Below are positions 19,426 to 27,954 of a stretch of 57,041 nt of DNA, in pieces. Every line of letters starts with the position of its first letter. Within the stretch, counting starts at the first letter, position 1. The translations under genes were made by a program, and so were the position numbers. The notes beneath the pieces are model-generated. The model made no database searches. It saw nothing but the letters and a program-made list of their open reading frames with translations, and was not told the origin of the DNA. Source of the stretch: Aneurinibacillus aneurinilyticus ATCC 12856 (lineage in GTDB: Bacteria; Bacillota; Bacilli; Aneurinibacillales; Aneurinibacillaceae); contig NZ_KE952802.1 of the NCBI RefSeq assembly GCF_000466385.1, forward strand, positions 1 through 57,041. Reading direction: 5' to 3'.

Positions 19426-21888
19426 TTAGCTTACGTAACGCGGCCGATCAATCTTTGGCGCATTTGGCACCGGAATTGTCGCCCACGGCAGCATGTAATG
19501 CTCAATACGTGCTACCATTACCGTCATGTCATCGTGGATTTCACCATAATGCTGACGAATAACAAGTTCAAGCAAGCAATCTGCCACCTCCTGAGGATGA
19601 TTCGTTTTCAATTCGGAAATCTTCCGTTTTAGCCAGAGATTTTTATTCTCGACGCGAGGTGCCTCATAAATACCATCCGTCATCATAATTAACAAATCGC
19701 CCGGCTTGAGCTGATAGCTTACTACATCAACATCAATATCGTCGATAATGCCGATCGGCAAGTTGTTAGCCGAAATTGGAATCACTTCTTTGCCTCGTTT
19801 AATAAAGCTCGGTGTAGAACCTGTTTTAATGAATTTTGCCTGTCCTGTATGCTGATCGATTAACGCCAAATCAACCGTAGCAAACACTTCATCCGGTGAA
19901 CGGAGGGATAGCACCGTATTCACAGACTTAATGCTTAATGTTTCCTCCATCCCGGATTCAAGTAATTGCTGCAATAGTTCCAGCGTTGAGGAACTTTCCA
20001 GATAGGCCCTCTCTCCATTACCCATTCCGTCGCTCATTGCAAGGGCCATTTTACCGCTGCCGAATTCCATAATCTTAAAACAATCACCGGATAATAACTG
20101 TCCTCCTTTAGCGGCACCGGCTACACCAGTATCGATTTCAAATGTTTGAGCCGAACCGAGGCACATATGGCACGTTCCGTCTGCAAGCGCCTGGCAGTCC
20201 TTATTTTTTACCGTAATCTTCTCACCAAGTATATCGGTCAGAAGCGGAGCAATGATCTTCGAGCATTCATCCCTGCCAGCGCAGGAAGGCTGTGTAATCT
20301 CGATATCTACTTTCCCTTCTTCAAGGTTCATAATATCTACGTTCCGTACGGATAACCCCACCCCCTCCAGCGCTCCTAGAATTTGCTGCTCCTGTACATG
20401 CAGATGGACACCCTCTCTTTGTATCTCATGAGCAAAGTTATGCATAACGCGTGAGACACCTGCCAGTTGCTCGGCTACGAGCCGTCGGCTTTCAGCGATT
20501 TGCTGTTTTAGGTGCAACTGATTCTGCCAGCGTATATATTCCTGCTCCATATATGTTAGCATCCGATCCTGCTTTACACATTTGCGCAGCCAATCCTTTG
20601 GCATTTCGTTAACATTAATTTCACCGTCTCGCTTCATCACACGCATCATTTCGTTCAATGCTTCATACGTATTATCAAAATCTCGACTCCAGCATTGCTC
20701 CCTTTTCCAGCAGCGCTGGCACGTATTCTTCGTCACCTCGCTCAAAAAATAGTCCTTTTGTAATTCGTCATCCGAAACATCCGCTAGATGCGGTACAGAA
20801 AATGTTTCCGACAGTTTCGTGAACAGCTGGGCGAACTGGTCCATTTTTCCGGCTGTTACATCACGCACCTTTCTTAAATATTGTTGTTGTGAATTAGTAT
20901 TCTCTTCCGTACCCGGTATAAATTTTGAGATTTCCCTCATCACAAATCGCGGGGTCAGCAGGAAGAATAGAACAGATGCAAACGTCTCCAAAGATGATTG
21001 GAGAATTTCTCGCTGCTCGCCTACATAGATGGTCAGAATAGAAGAACCGATTAACAGGCCGATCGCCACGGTCCATTTTCTGCCCTCACGCAGTAAGCCG
21101 GCCAATAAGCCGGAGAAAGCTAGTAAGCTAATTTGATGAATAGCATCTATATTAGCCAGGCTTAAGACAAGCCCGGTTACTACCCCCACGGCAGCGCCTA
21201 CCGTTCCACCGCCGACCGCAGCAAAAAGCAGAACAAGATAGCGTGCAAGCACATTATCCACAGATACATCTTGCACAAACCAGCCTACCGTTCCTGTCAT
21301 AATTGACGCTAGAAGAATGATTAAACAAATAATTTCTTCCGTACGCAAGTTTTGCTGACTCCGCTTCGATGTCAGGATCGGAATCGCCTGTACAAAGATG
21401 AGCGTGAGAATTAAGCTAAGCAGCGCTGCTACGCCGGTCATAAACAGCGAATGCCAGGTTAGCTTGTTTAGAATGTATTCCACCATAGTTCCACTGAGGA
21501 GGACCGCGAGAAATGAAAGCAGTGGAGCGTAGTTTAACTCCATTTTTCGGCGCCTCTCCAATATGCTTGCCAGAACCAGCACTATCGCCATTCCAAGAAA
21601 ATTTGCCGAAGCGATCTCCATCGACTGCATCGCGCTTCCGGCCATAATCGAAAACATGATAAGAAGCAGTCGATTTTTCTTTAGGGAATACATCACCGCA
21701 AAAAAAGGAATTGCGAATGGAGAAATCTCTTGCAGAATAACTGCACGCCCGAGCAAAAAACCCATCATCAGGTGCAGCACACTCCATTGATGCGAGACCG
21801 CATATAACCAATTCCCACCTCTTCTGTTAACATCCTCAACAGCAGATGCCATTTTTCCTGCCATCGTTACAGACTGATTGCGAATCAT
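19426..21888 (-). CDS. spoIIE: Stage II sporulation protein E, serine phosphatase
   Basis: Membrane PP2C phosphatase that dephosphorylates SpoIIAA to release sigma-F in the forespore and interacts with FtsZ at the polar septum. The 820-aa protein has about ten hydrophobic segments in residues 30-330, a central regulatory region including a Cys/Trp-rich CQRCWKREQCW stretch, and a C-terminal PPM domain with SGDCF, SDGMGNG, TDGIYEA and HDDMTVM metal/catalytic motifs. TAGGTGG is 8 nt ahead of the ATG at 21888; upstream GTG codons are disfavoured. The promoter is Spo0A-type. yabS and yabT, which follow in B. subtilis, are missing. Confidence 0.96.
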   Translation of the reverse strand: MIRNQSVTMAGKMASAVEDVNRRGGNWLYAVSHQWSVLHLMMGFLLGRAVILQEISPFAIPFFAVMYSLKKNRLLLIMFSIMAGSAMQSMEIASANFLGMAIVLVLASILERRRKMELNYAPLLSFLAVLLSGTMVEYILNKLTWHSLFMTGVAALLSLILTLIFVQAIPILTSKRSQQNLRTEEIICLIILLASIMTGTVGWFVQDVSVDNVLARYLVLLFAAVGGGTVGAAVGVVTGLVLSLANIDAIHQISLLAFSGLLAGLLREGRKWTVAIGLLIGSSILTIYVGEQREILQSSLETFASVLFFLLTPRFVMREISKFIPGTEENTNSQQQYLRKVRDVTAGKMDQFAQLFTKLSETFSVPHLADVSDDELQKDYFLSEVTKNTCQRCWKREQCWSRDFDNTYEALNEMMRVMKRDGEINVNEMPKDWLRKCVKQDRMLTYMEQEYIRWQNQLHLKQQIAESRRLVAEQLAGVSRVMHNFAHEIQREGVHLHVQEQQILGALEGVGLSVRNVDIMNLEEGKVDIEITQPSCAGRDECSKIIAPLLTDILGEKITVKNKDCQALADGTCHMCLGSAQTFEIDTGVAGAAKGGQLLSGDCFKIMEFGSGKMALAMSDGMGNGERAYLESSSTLELLQQLLESGMEETLSIKSVNTVLSLRSPDEVFATVDLALIDQHTGQAKFIKTGSTPSFIKRGKEVIPISANNLPIGIIDDIDVDVVSYQLKPGDLLIMMTDGIYEAPRVENKNLWLKRKISELKTNHPQEVADCLLELVIRQHYGEIHDDMTVMVARIEHYMLPWATIPVPNAPKIDRPRYVS

Positions 21889-21923
21889 CCTCAGCACCAC
21901 CTAACCTGAATTTTGTGATTCCC

Positions 21924-21957
21924 ATTATAAGCACAGGTCAAAAACAAATTTTGTCAA
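21924..21957 (-). promoter_or_regulatory. Spo0A-type sigma-A promoter of spoIIE, 22-bp spacer
   Basis: Consensus TTGACA (21952-21957) and consensus TATAAT (21924-21929) are 22 bp apart, too far for normal sigma-A recognition but like the Spo0A-activated spoIIG and spoIIE promoters of B. subtilis. A TTTGTCAAA box (21950-21958, plus strand) overlaps the -35, and a TTGTCGGAA box (21983-21991, minus strand) lies just upstream. Confidence 0.75.
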
Positions 21958-22054
21958 AACAAGTAGGCGCCAAGCAAAAATTTTCCGACAATTAACTTCC
22001 TGTTTTTTGTTTGATGTCGACTTCCCTTTGTGGATGATAACGTATGAAAAGACA

Positions 22055-22081
22055 ATAAAAAAAGGAGAGCAAGCGCTCTCC
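22055..22081 (-). terminator. Terminator after divIC
   Basis: GGAGAGC pairs with GCTCTCC (22064-22081) and is followed on the minus strand by seven T. The rest of the 200-bp gap to spoIIE carries Spo0A-like boxes; no yabR or tRNA genes are present there. Confidence 0.9.
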
Positions 22082-22092
22082 ATCCCTTTTCA

Positions 22093-22419
22093 TTATTGCT
22101 TTTTCTTGTTTTCATCAGGTGTCAGGAATATGATTTCCCCTTCTTTGGAAAGGAAGAAATTTTTTCTAGCCAACTCGCTGATATACTCCTGATCGTTCAT
22201 TCTTTTTACCTGTAATTCGAGTTGTTTCTTATCTTCCTCCACCTTTGTCACTTCACGCTGCAAATTCACAAGTTCACTCTGTTTACTCGCCAATTGCTCA
22301 CTCTGAGAATAGTATGTGTATCCCGCCCATGACAAAAACAAAACGACAATAATCTGCAAAAGACGCATCCTGCGTTTCCGACCGTAACTCGATGGCCTAG
22401 ATTGCGGTTGTTGTTGCAT
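22093..22419 (-). CDS. divIC: Cell-division protein DivIC (FtsB-like)
   Basis: Bitopic septum protein that forms the FtsL-DivIC-DivIB complex. The 108-aa product has a basic cytoplasmic N-terminus (GRKRRMR), one membrane span around residues 20-37, and an extracytoplasmic coiled coil (about 40-80) ending in EYISELARKNFFLSKEGEIIF. AAAGG is 8 nt ahead of the ATG at 22419; the GTG three codons earlier is less likely. It follows yabQ as in B. subtilis. Confidence 0.94.
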   Translation of the reverse strand: MQQQPQSRPSSYGRKRRMRLLQIIVVLFLSWAGYTYYSQSEQLASKQSELVNLQREVTKVEEDKKQLELQVKRMNDQEYISELARKNFFLSKEGEIIFLTPDENKKKQ

Positions 22420-22446
22420 ATCGTTCACCTTTCCTGATTGATTATT

Positions 22447-23028
22447 TTACATTTTCTTACCTTTTATCCAGCCCGTCAAGGCTTGCCATCTTTTTCTCGC
22501 AATTTTCTTTGCTTTTTGCGTCGGTTTTTGCAGATATCCCGTCCATATCGGCGACCATAGCTTTCCTCCCAAAAACAAAAATGGCCGGGCAAGCCATTTT
22601 ACAACAGTAAACAGTACAGAAAAGAGGAAAAGAGCGATAGCAACCAATGCCCGGTATAAAAAAAGGAGAGGAACGATGAGAATATAGTATCCGATTCTTA
22701 ATGTGACCCGGTATAGCCATACAGAAAGGGCAATAAGCTTGTTCAAAATTCGAAGATACATACGCTGGAACAGCAGAAAATAAAAAATGATGCCAATACC
22801 TAATCCGAGAAAAATATAAATTCGGACTACACCTTCATTTATTCTTAAAAGCGTGCCAAATACAAGAAACGTACAGCTTATCCAAAAGAAAAAGTCGGAT
22901 ATCCATACCAGCCAGATAGGGAGATGGCATTTACGCTCCATTGTCCGGTATGTATCGTACAGCATTCCCATGACCAGTCCGCATAGCACCATCGCCAACA
23001 TTGTTGTTGCTTGCCCGGTCAGTGTCAC
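22447..23028 (-). CDS. yabQ: Spore cortex biosynthesis protein YabQ, GTG start
   Basis: Polytopic mother-cell protein of the outer forespore membrane needed for cortex formation. The 193-aa protein has about five hydrophobic segments (residues 5-25, 38-60, 68-90, 100-125, 128-150) and a very basic C-terminal tail (KPTQKAKKIARKRW). Its GTG overlaps the yabP stop as GTGA, so translation is coupled. In B. subtilis yabPQ are sigma-E dependent; no clear sigma-E promoter was confirmed here. Confidence 0.92.
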   Translation of the reverse strand: MTLTGQATTMLAMVLCGLVMGMLYDTYRTMERKCHLPIWLVWISDFFFWISCTFLVFGTLLRINEGVVRIYIFLGLGIGIIFYFLLFQRMYLRILNKLIALSVWLYRVTLRIGYYILIVPLLFLYRALVAIALFLFSVLFTVVKWLARPFLFLGGKLWSPIWTGYLQKPTQKAKKIARKRWQALTGWIKGKKM

Positions 23029-23315
23029 TTAAAGATCCGGCCAAAGATCCCTTTGGCTTTTTCTCCCTGGTAGGATTCGTCGATATATTCCATCGCGAAT
23101 ACCAAGCCCTCAATCGATACCTGTCCCGTTTCCAGGCTCAGGTTCTTCATATGCAGATTTTTCCCCTTTATCGTAAGAAAACCAGCCTCCGTGTGGAGCA
23201 GGAATTCTTCATGATCGAAACTTTCGACCTTAAGTACACCTGTTATATCAAGCTTTTTTCGGTTAATCATGACAACATCGTGACGAATTGTCTTCTTCGG
23301 ATTTGTTTCCATCAT
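23025..23315 (-). CDS. yabP: Sporulation protein YabP
   Basis: Small YabP/YqfC-family protein required for spore cortex assembly together with YabQ. The 96-aa product contains the family core HDVVMINRKKLDITGVLKVE followed by FLTIKGKNLHMKNLSLETG and ends GIFGRIFK. The SD GGAGGGCGG precedes a double ATG. It starts a two-gene unit separated from rqcP by 255 bp, consistent with its own sporulation promoter. Confidence 0.93.
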   Translation of the reverse strand: MMETNPKKTIRHDVVMINRKKLDITGVLKVESFDHEEFLLHTEAGFLTIKGKNLHMKNLSLETGQVSIEGLVFAMEYIDESYQGEKAKGIFGRIFK

Positions 23316-23430
23316 TACGGCCCGCCCTCCTTTTTATCCCGCCTTAACGAGCAGTAATACCTCCACCTCAAGACTTGGAGAAATCGAGGAAATATAAGTG
23401 GAAGATAAACTGTCCCAAAAGGTCCGATAC

Positions 23431-23485
23431 GTTCAACGAACACGCAGCGAGGTGTGAAAACCTCCCCGCTGAGTGAAGTTTCACT
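23431..23485. repeat. Three consecutive small inverted repeats between rqcP and yabP
   Basis: Within a 255-bp gene-free gap: GTTC-aac-GAAC (23431-23441), CAGCGAGG paired with CCTCCCCGCTG (23445-23471, bulged) and AGTGAA-gt-TTCACT (23472-23485). None is followed by a T run on either strand, so they are not ordinary terminators. They may be a structured leader of yabP or a repeat element. A sigma-E-like CATAGGAT occurs near 23498-23505 on the minus strand but its -35 is poor. Nothing else was recognised in the gap. Confidence 0.45.
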
Positions 23486-23570
23486 TTATACCATCCTATG
23501 GAGGAGAGACGTAGAATAGAACAAGAGAAAATCCGATTCCATGTTGTTCATGCAGATACCATTCTCTTCT

Positions 23571-23864
23571 TTACCAAATGGAAGATTGAGGCTCTTCCCG
23601 GTCATCGCGAGGTAGGTAGTCTTCTTTAATCATCGTGTAGAGAGTAGCCGCTTCATCCTTTTTAGTCGTATCGAGAAGCTTTTCCACCTTTACAGTAACA
23701 AGCTTATTTCCATAACGGACGGTAAGCTCGTCTCCTATTTTTACGTTGGCGCTGGATTTTGCCACCTGACCGTTAATGGTTACACGCCCTTGATCGCATA
23801 CTTCTTTTGCCAGTGTACGACGCTTCACCAACCGGGAAACCTTCAAAAATTTATCGAGTCGCAT
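23571..23864 (-). CDS. rqcP: Ribosome quality-control factor RqcP (S4 domain)
   Basis: Binds obstructed 50S subunits and assists RqcH in alanine tailing of stalled nascent chains. The 97-aa protein is mostly an S4 RNA-binding domain: MRLDKFLKVSRLVKRR, AKEVCDQGRVTINGQ and GDELTVRYG. The frame is open 16 codons further upstream inside yabN, but AGAAGGG lies ahead of the ATG at 23864, which begins 2 nt after the yabN stop. Also known as yabO. Confidence 0.95.
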   Translation of the reverse strand: MRLDKFLKVSRLVKRRTLAKEVCDQGRVTINGQVAKSSANVKIGDELTVRYGNKLVTVKVEKLLDTTKKDEAATLYTMIKEDYLPRDDREEPQSSIW

Positions 23865-23866
23865 CT

Positions 23867-25345
23867 TTATATCCCTTCTTCCTCTTTCTTTTTTCGTTTC
23901 GCTTCCTGCCACCAGTTCTCCATCTCTTCAAGTGATGTATTCTCGAATGTCCTACCTGCTTCCCTTACTTTTTGCTCAATATAGGAAAAACGGTAGTAGA
24001 ATTTCTTATTTGCCAAAGCTAGTGCTTCTTCCGGGTCAATCTTCATGAAACGTGCGACATTAACGATGACAAACAGCAAATCGCCAAGCTCCTCCCGGCG
24101 ATGCTCCGGTGTCTGCGCCTCCCTCAGCTCGTCCCATTCTTCTTTTACTTTATCAAGCACTTCGGATAGCTCGTCCCAATCAAAACCGACATCTGCTGCC
24201 TTCTTCTGGTATTTATATGCCTTAAGAATGGCGGGCAAATCACGCGGCACCTCATCAAGGCGAGATATCGTCTCTTTTTCTTTACCCTGTTTTTCTTTCT
24301 TTTTAATATCCTCCCAATTCTGCAATGCTTCGTCCGCGTCTTCCGCATTCGATGTGCCGAATACATGAGGATGTCGACGAATCAGTTTCTCATTCAGCCC
24401 GGCAATCACATCCTGAACAGTAAAATAGCCATCCTCTTCAGCTATTCGGGAATGAAGCATAATCTGAAGGAGCAGATCCCCCATCTCTTCGCACATTGCT
24501 TCCGGGTCCTCATCATCAATTGTTTCAAGCACCTCATATGTTTCCTCGATCAAATTCTTCCGAATTGATTGATGAGTCTGTTCCCGATCCCATGGACAGC
24601 CATTCGGACTGCGTAGAGTCGTAACGATTTCTCGGAGACGCCAGAACTGACGGTTCAATGCCATATCTTCCTCCGTCGGCGGTACATACACCGTCGTCAG
24701 ATTGCTGTAGCTGTCCAGCCTGTCCAATTCATACAAAGGTATTGTCTGAATTCGCTCCTCTCCCACGATCCCCGCCGCAGTCACGACGGTAACGGGGTAA
24801 TCATCCGGGTACGATTCCATCAATGTTAATTTCACATCCGAGGCAACAAACGCATCATATACCTGGCAGATTAGGTGATGCAAATTAGGCTGTACATGAT
24901 GCTCTTGCAAATCTGTTCCATCTAATAGGACGAACCCTTCCACCGGATCGATTTTCAACGAGGCAAATACAGGGTCAAGAAAGCTCTGGCCACCTTTCAC
25001 CTCAATTTCTACACCTTGTTCTTCGGCCCTACCCATCAGTAGCTGTACTGTACGCTCAGCGACAAGTGGATGACCCGGTACCGCATAGACAACTTCGTCT
25101 TTCTCCTGAACCATTCGAAAGAGGCGATCGCTAATTTCTTCGTACACTTCCGGAAACTGATCATGCGCTTCGTACACATCATCAAAACTCTCGTATGCTA
25201 CTCCCTCTGCCAAAAGTTCGGCAACAACCGGATGTTTCTCGGTCCGCAAATAAAGATGGTTTGTTTCCTTTAGAATACGATAAATTCCAAGGGGAAGTCC
25301 TTCCAGGGTTCCCGCTCCAAGACCGATTACGATAATTTTCTTCAT
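23867..25345 (-). CDS. yabN: Tetrapyrrole-methylase/MazG fusion protein YabN
   Basis: Two-domain protein. Residues 1-~220 form a SAM-dependent tetrapyrrole methylase-like fold (IVIGLGAGTLEGLPLG, YAVPGHPLVAERT), and residues ~250-490 form a tandem MazG nucleotide pyrophosphohydrolase (CPWDREQTHQSIRKNLIEETYEVLE, EEMGDLLLQ, EELGDLLFVIVN, EExxD metal-binding motifs). It likely cleans up noncanonical NTPs; the role of the methylase half is unknown in the family. It sits between yabM and rqcP in the conserved order. Confidence 0.95.
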   Translation of the reverse strand: MKKIIVIGLGAGTLEGLPLGIYRILKETNHLYLRTEKHPVVAELLAEGVAYESFDDVYEAHDQFPEVYEEISDRLFRMVQEKDEVVYAVPGHPLVAERTVQLLMGRAEEQGVEIEVKGGQSFLDPVFASLKIDPVEGFVLLDGTDLQEHHVQPNLHHLICQVYDAFVASDVKLTLMESYPDDYPVTVVTAAGIVGEERIQTIPLYELDRLDSYSNLTTVYVPPTEEDMALNRQFWRLREIVTTLRSPNGCPWDREQTHQSIRKNLIEETYEVLETIDDEDPEAMCEEMGDLLLQIMLHSRIAEEDGYFTVQDVIAGLNEKLIRRHPHVFGTSNAEDADEALQNWEDIKKKEKQGKEKETISRLDEVPRDLPAILKAYKYQKKAADVGFDWDELSEVLDKVKEEWDELREAQTPEHRREELGDLLFVIVNVARFMKIDPEEALALANKKFYYRFSYIEQKVREAGRTFENTSLEEMENWWQEAKRKKKEEEGI

Positions 25346-25368
25346 TATAATTGCATCCCCTTTCGAAG

Positions 25369-27003
25369 TCAGTCATGCAGAAGTTTCAGTTTTCTAAGCA
25401 GCGGTACGATTTTACGTCCGGCTTTTGTGCTTTCCAAATCGACTCGTCGTACGGTCCCGGACAGAAGAAGAGCGACAGCATACATCACAACGCCTGCACC
25501 GACAGCCAGCAGGCTTACCCCGGTATAATACAAACGGGCAGAAGCAAATAAGTCCGCAAGTCCTTGTTCTGCAACCTGCCGGGCAACAAATGCGGCCAGT
25601 GCCATCATCATTACCGCCATAAACGGTTTAATAAAGAAGTCTTTCAGACCAAACCGGGCGCCGGTTAGCTGATGCACTGTATACAAATTCAGCAATGTAG
25701 AAATCATATAGGCACATACAGTTGCTACAGCAGCGCCGGTAATGCCGAAGAAAGGAATAAACAGAATATTCAATATAAGCTTTACCACAACGCCAATCAG
25801 TAGGTTGCGAACCGGTAGGTTAACCTCTCCCATTCCTTGAAGAATTCCTGCTGATGTAATGCCCAGTGTAGAAAAGATCGTTGTAAATGCAAGAATGGTC
25901 AAAGCCATTGTGCCATTGTCGTTCTCATATAGCATTACATTCACCGGTCCGGCAACAATTGCAAGACCGATGGAGGCCGGCAATCCGAATAAGAACGTTA
26001 GACGCAGGGCCAATTCTGTCCGGGCAGCAATCAAACGATGCTGGTTCAACGCTTTGGCCTCGGCAATGGCCGGAACAAGCGATAAGGAAAGCGCCGTCGC
26101 GAAAAATGCAGCAAACTGCACCAGCGGCTGGCCCCGATCAAAAATCCCTTTCAATTCGTAGGCAGCTTCCGCGTCGCTTCCTCCGCGAATCAGCATACTG
26201 ACGACGGTAAATGAATCGGATAGCTGCATCAGTGGAAGCACAAGCGAACCCAGGCAGATGGGAATAGCATAATAGAACAGCTTCCGCGCAATTTCCCCGA
26301 TAGATTCCTGCCTATATGTATTTTTCAGCGATGTCTCGTCCCATACTTTCTGCTGCAACTTCTGGTTTCGCCTCCAGAAAAAAAGCATAAGAATAAATGC
26401 AAAAGACGCGCCGGTTACTGCGCCAAATACCGCACCTGACCCGGCGAGGTATACGTCGCCCGTTGTCTTCATAAACCAGTACGATAATATGATAATGGTA
26501 GCGACGCGAACAAACTGCTCACCTATCTGTGAAACCGCGGTAGGAACCATATTATGGTGTCCTTGAAAATATCCACGTATCGACGCCATAACCGGTACGA
26601 TCAGAAGAGCGAATGATACGCTTCGAATCGGCATAACCAGTTTATCATCCCTCATAAATCCGGCCAACAGCGGTGCACCAAACCAGAGAAGAATAAAAAA
26701 GAGGAAGCCTGTCAGCGTTAGTACTCCCGCAGATACACGGAAGATTTTGCGCGCTCCATATACATCGCCTACTGCCAGCTTCTCTGCCACGAATTTCGAA
26801 ATCGCTATCGGGAATCCGGCCGTCGCCAGAATAAGAAGGGCACTGTATAGCGGATATACCTGAGTGTAGACATAATAGCCGAGATCACCCGTAATGTTTT
26901 GGTACGGTATACGGTAGACAACTCCCAGCAGTTTGGATAATAGCGCACCCGCCCCCAGTATTGCAGCTCCTTTCAAAAAAGAAGCCCCCTGATTCTTAGA
27001 CAT
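25369..27003 (-). CDS. yabM: MOP-family flippase YabM (SpoVB/MurJ-like)
   Basis: Polytopic membrane transporter of the polysaccharide/lipid II flippase superfamily. The 544-aa protein begins with the SpoVB-type GAAILGAGALLSKLLGVVYRIP segment and has about 14 hydrophobic spans. The substrate is unknown; a lipid-linked peptidoglycan or spore-envelope precursor is inferred from relatives. GAGGGG precedes the ATG. In the conserved place between spoVT and yabN. Confidence 0.92.
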   Translation of the reverse strand: MSKNQGASFLKGAAILGAGALLSKLLGVVYRIPYQNITGDLGYYVYTQVYPLYSALLILATAGFPIAISKFVAEKLAVGDVYGARKIFRVSAGVLTLTGFLFFILLWFGAPLLAGFMRDDKLVMPIRSVSFALLIVPVMASIRGYFQGHHNMVPTAVSQIGEQFVRVATIIILSYWFMKTTGDVYLAGSGAVFGAVTGASFAFILMLFFWRRNQKLQQKVWDETSLKNTYRQESIGEIARKLFYYAIPICLGSLVLPLMQLSDSFTVVSMLIRGGSDAEAAYELKGIFDRGQPLVQFAAFFATALSLSLVPAIAEAKALNQHRLIAARTELALRLTFLFGLPASIGLAIVAGPVNVMLYENDNGTMALTILAFTTIFSTLGITSAGILQGMGEVNLPVRNLLIGVVVKLILNILFIPFFGITGAAVATVCAYMISTLLNLYTVHQLTGARFGLKDFFIKPFMAVMMMALAAFVARQVAEQGLADLFASARLYYTGVSLLAVGAGVVMYAVALLLSGTVRRVDLESTKAGRKIVPLLRKLKLLHD

Positions 27004-27039
27004 AGATTCCCCTCTCTTTTCCCGGTAAATTCCTGCATA

Positions 27040-27048
27040 ATTATATCA
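27040..27048 (-). promoter_or_regulatory. Extended -10 promoter candidate for yabM
   Basis: TGATATAAT on the minus strand, 37 bp upstream of yabM; no good -35 at 17 bp, as is tolerated with an extended -10. Confidence 0.4.
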
Positions 27049-27125
27049 TAAATTCAAGGCAGGGCGGGGTTCCGAAAGGCTTGCCCCATAAACTAGCTTA
27101 TGCTGCTTATGGAACGAACTTTCCC

Positions 27126-27164
27126 AAAAAAAAGCTTCCTGGCAAGTGTTCTTACCGGAAGCTT
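27126..27164 (-). terminator. Terminator after spoVT
   Basis: AAGCTTCC pairs with GGAAGCTT (outer stem, inner GGTAAG/CTTGCC partly paired), followed on the minus strand by eight T. Confidence 0.9.
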
Positions 27165-27175
27165 GGTCATGCTTT

Positions 27176-27718
27176 TTACTGCTCCATCTGTTTTGCGAGA
27201 AAGCCTGCCGCAGTTTCTACAAGCTTGACTTCCAGGTCGCCCATCTTGGCCTGGTCATTCTTCGTCAGAAGAATCACTGAGCCAATCGGGTCACCACCTG
27301 CAATAATCGGAGCAATGACATAGGAGGAATAGTTATCTTCATTGTCGCGAATCATCTCATATTCCCCTGCACTGGTCTGTAGTGAAGTGCGGCGCTCCTC
27401 CATCGCAGACTCTACGATTTCACCAATAGCCTTATCCATGAATTCTTTCTTGGAGGCCCCGGATACAGCGATGATGGTATCGCGGTCGCTAATTAGCGTA
27501 ATATGATTGGTGCTCTCATACAACGAATCAGCATATTCCTTGGCGAAATCGCCTAACTCCCCAATCGGAGAGTATTTCTTTAGAATCACTTCTCCGTCGC
27601 GATCCACGAAGATTTCCAGCGGATCACCTTCACGAATGCGAAGTGTACGGCGAATTTCTTTCGGAATGACCACACGCCCTAAGTCGTCAATCCGGCGTAC
27701 AATTCCAGTTGCTTTCAT
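27176..27718 (-). CDS. spoVT: Stage V sporulation transcription regulator SpoVT
   Basis: Forespore DNA-binding protein that modulates the sigma-G regulon. Residues 1-50 are a swapped-hairpin AbrB-type domain (MKATGIVRRIDDLGRVVIPKEIRRTL) nearly superimposable on AbrB in this window; residues ~55-178 are the GAF domain (SDRDTIIAVSG, YVIAPIIAGGDPIGSV). The 180-aa length is typical. Its ATG overlaps the stop of a 33-codon upstream ORF as ATGA, and its own SD is poor (GAGG, 12 nt away), so expression is probably coupled to that ORF. Confidence 0.97.
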   Translation of the reverse strand: MKATGIVRRIDDLGRVVIPKEIRRTLRIREGDPLEIFVDRDGEVILKKYSPIGELGDFAKEYADSLYESTNHITLISDRDTIIAVSGASKKEFMDKAIGEIVESAMEERRTSLQTSAGEYEMIRDNEDNYSSYVIAPIIAGGDPIGSVILLTKNDQAKMGDLEVKLVETAAGFLAKQMEQ

Positions 27719-27816
27719 AATTCTCGATGCCTCGCTTTCTTGAAGTAATTACATGACTGCAACTTATAATTAGCTTGCTTGTAGTATTTATCTCCTGCAC
27801 GGAGAATATTCACCAT
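27715..27816 (-). CDS. 33-codon leader ORF coupled to spoVT
   Basis: A small ORF (ATG at 27816, TGA at 27715-27717) with a very strong ribosome-binding site, GGAGGGAG five nt ahead of the ATG. Its TGA overlaps the spoVT ATG in the sequence ATGA. The predicted peptide begins MVNILRAGDKYYKQ, is rich in Lys, Tyr and Asn, has one Cys and no membrane segment. No family was recognised. The good SD here and weak SD at spoVT suggest it either makes a micro-protein or meters spoVT translation. Confidence 0.55.
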   Translation of the reverse strand: MVNILRAGDKYYKQANYKLQSCNYFKKARHREL

Positions 27817-27954
27817 CTTATCTCCCTCCATGCAAACTTTTTTGGCTAAAAAATTTATGCAGGTATAATTTTTTGCATATGTTATGCGTTTATTCATAAT
27901 AACAGGCATTAAAACCCTTACATAAAATAATGCAGCTCAACATTCAATCGTTCT

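Noticed and set aside
19200-19429. Two ~70-aa ORFs in the spoIIE-tilS gap, one on each strand
   Set aside because: Both are translations of the hairpin repeat and the terminator stem; no SD or family resemblance.
21901-22092. tRNA genes between divIC and spoIIE, as in B. subtilis
   Set aside because: No TTCRANY arm or cloverleaf pairing is present; the gap holds Spo0A-like boxes and a terminator.
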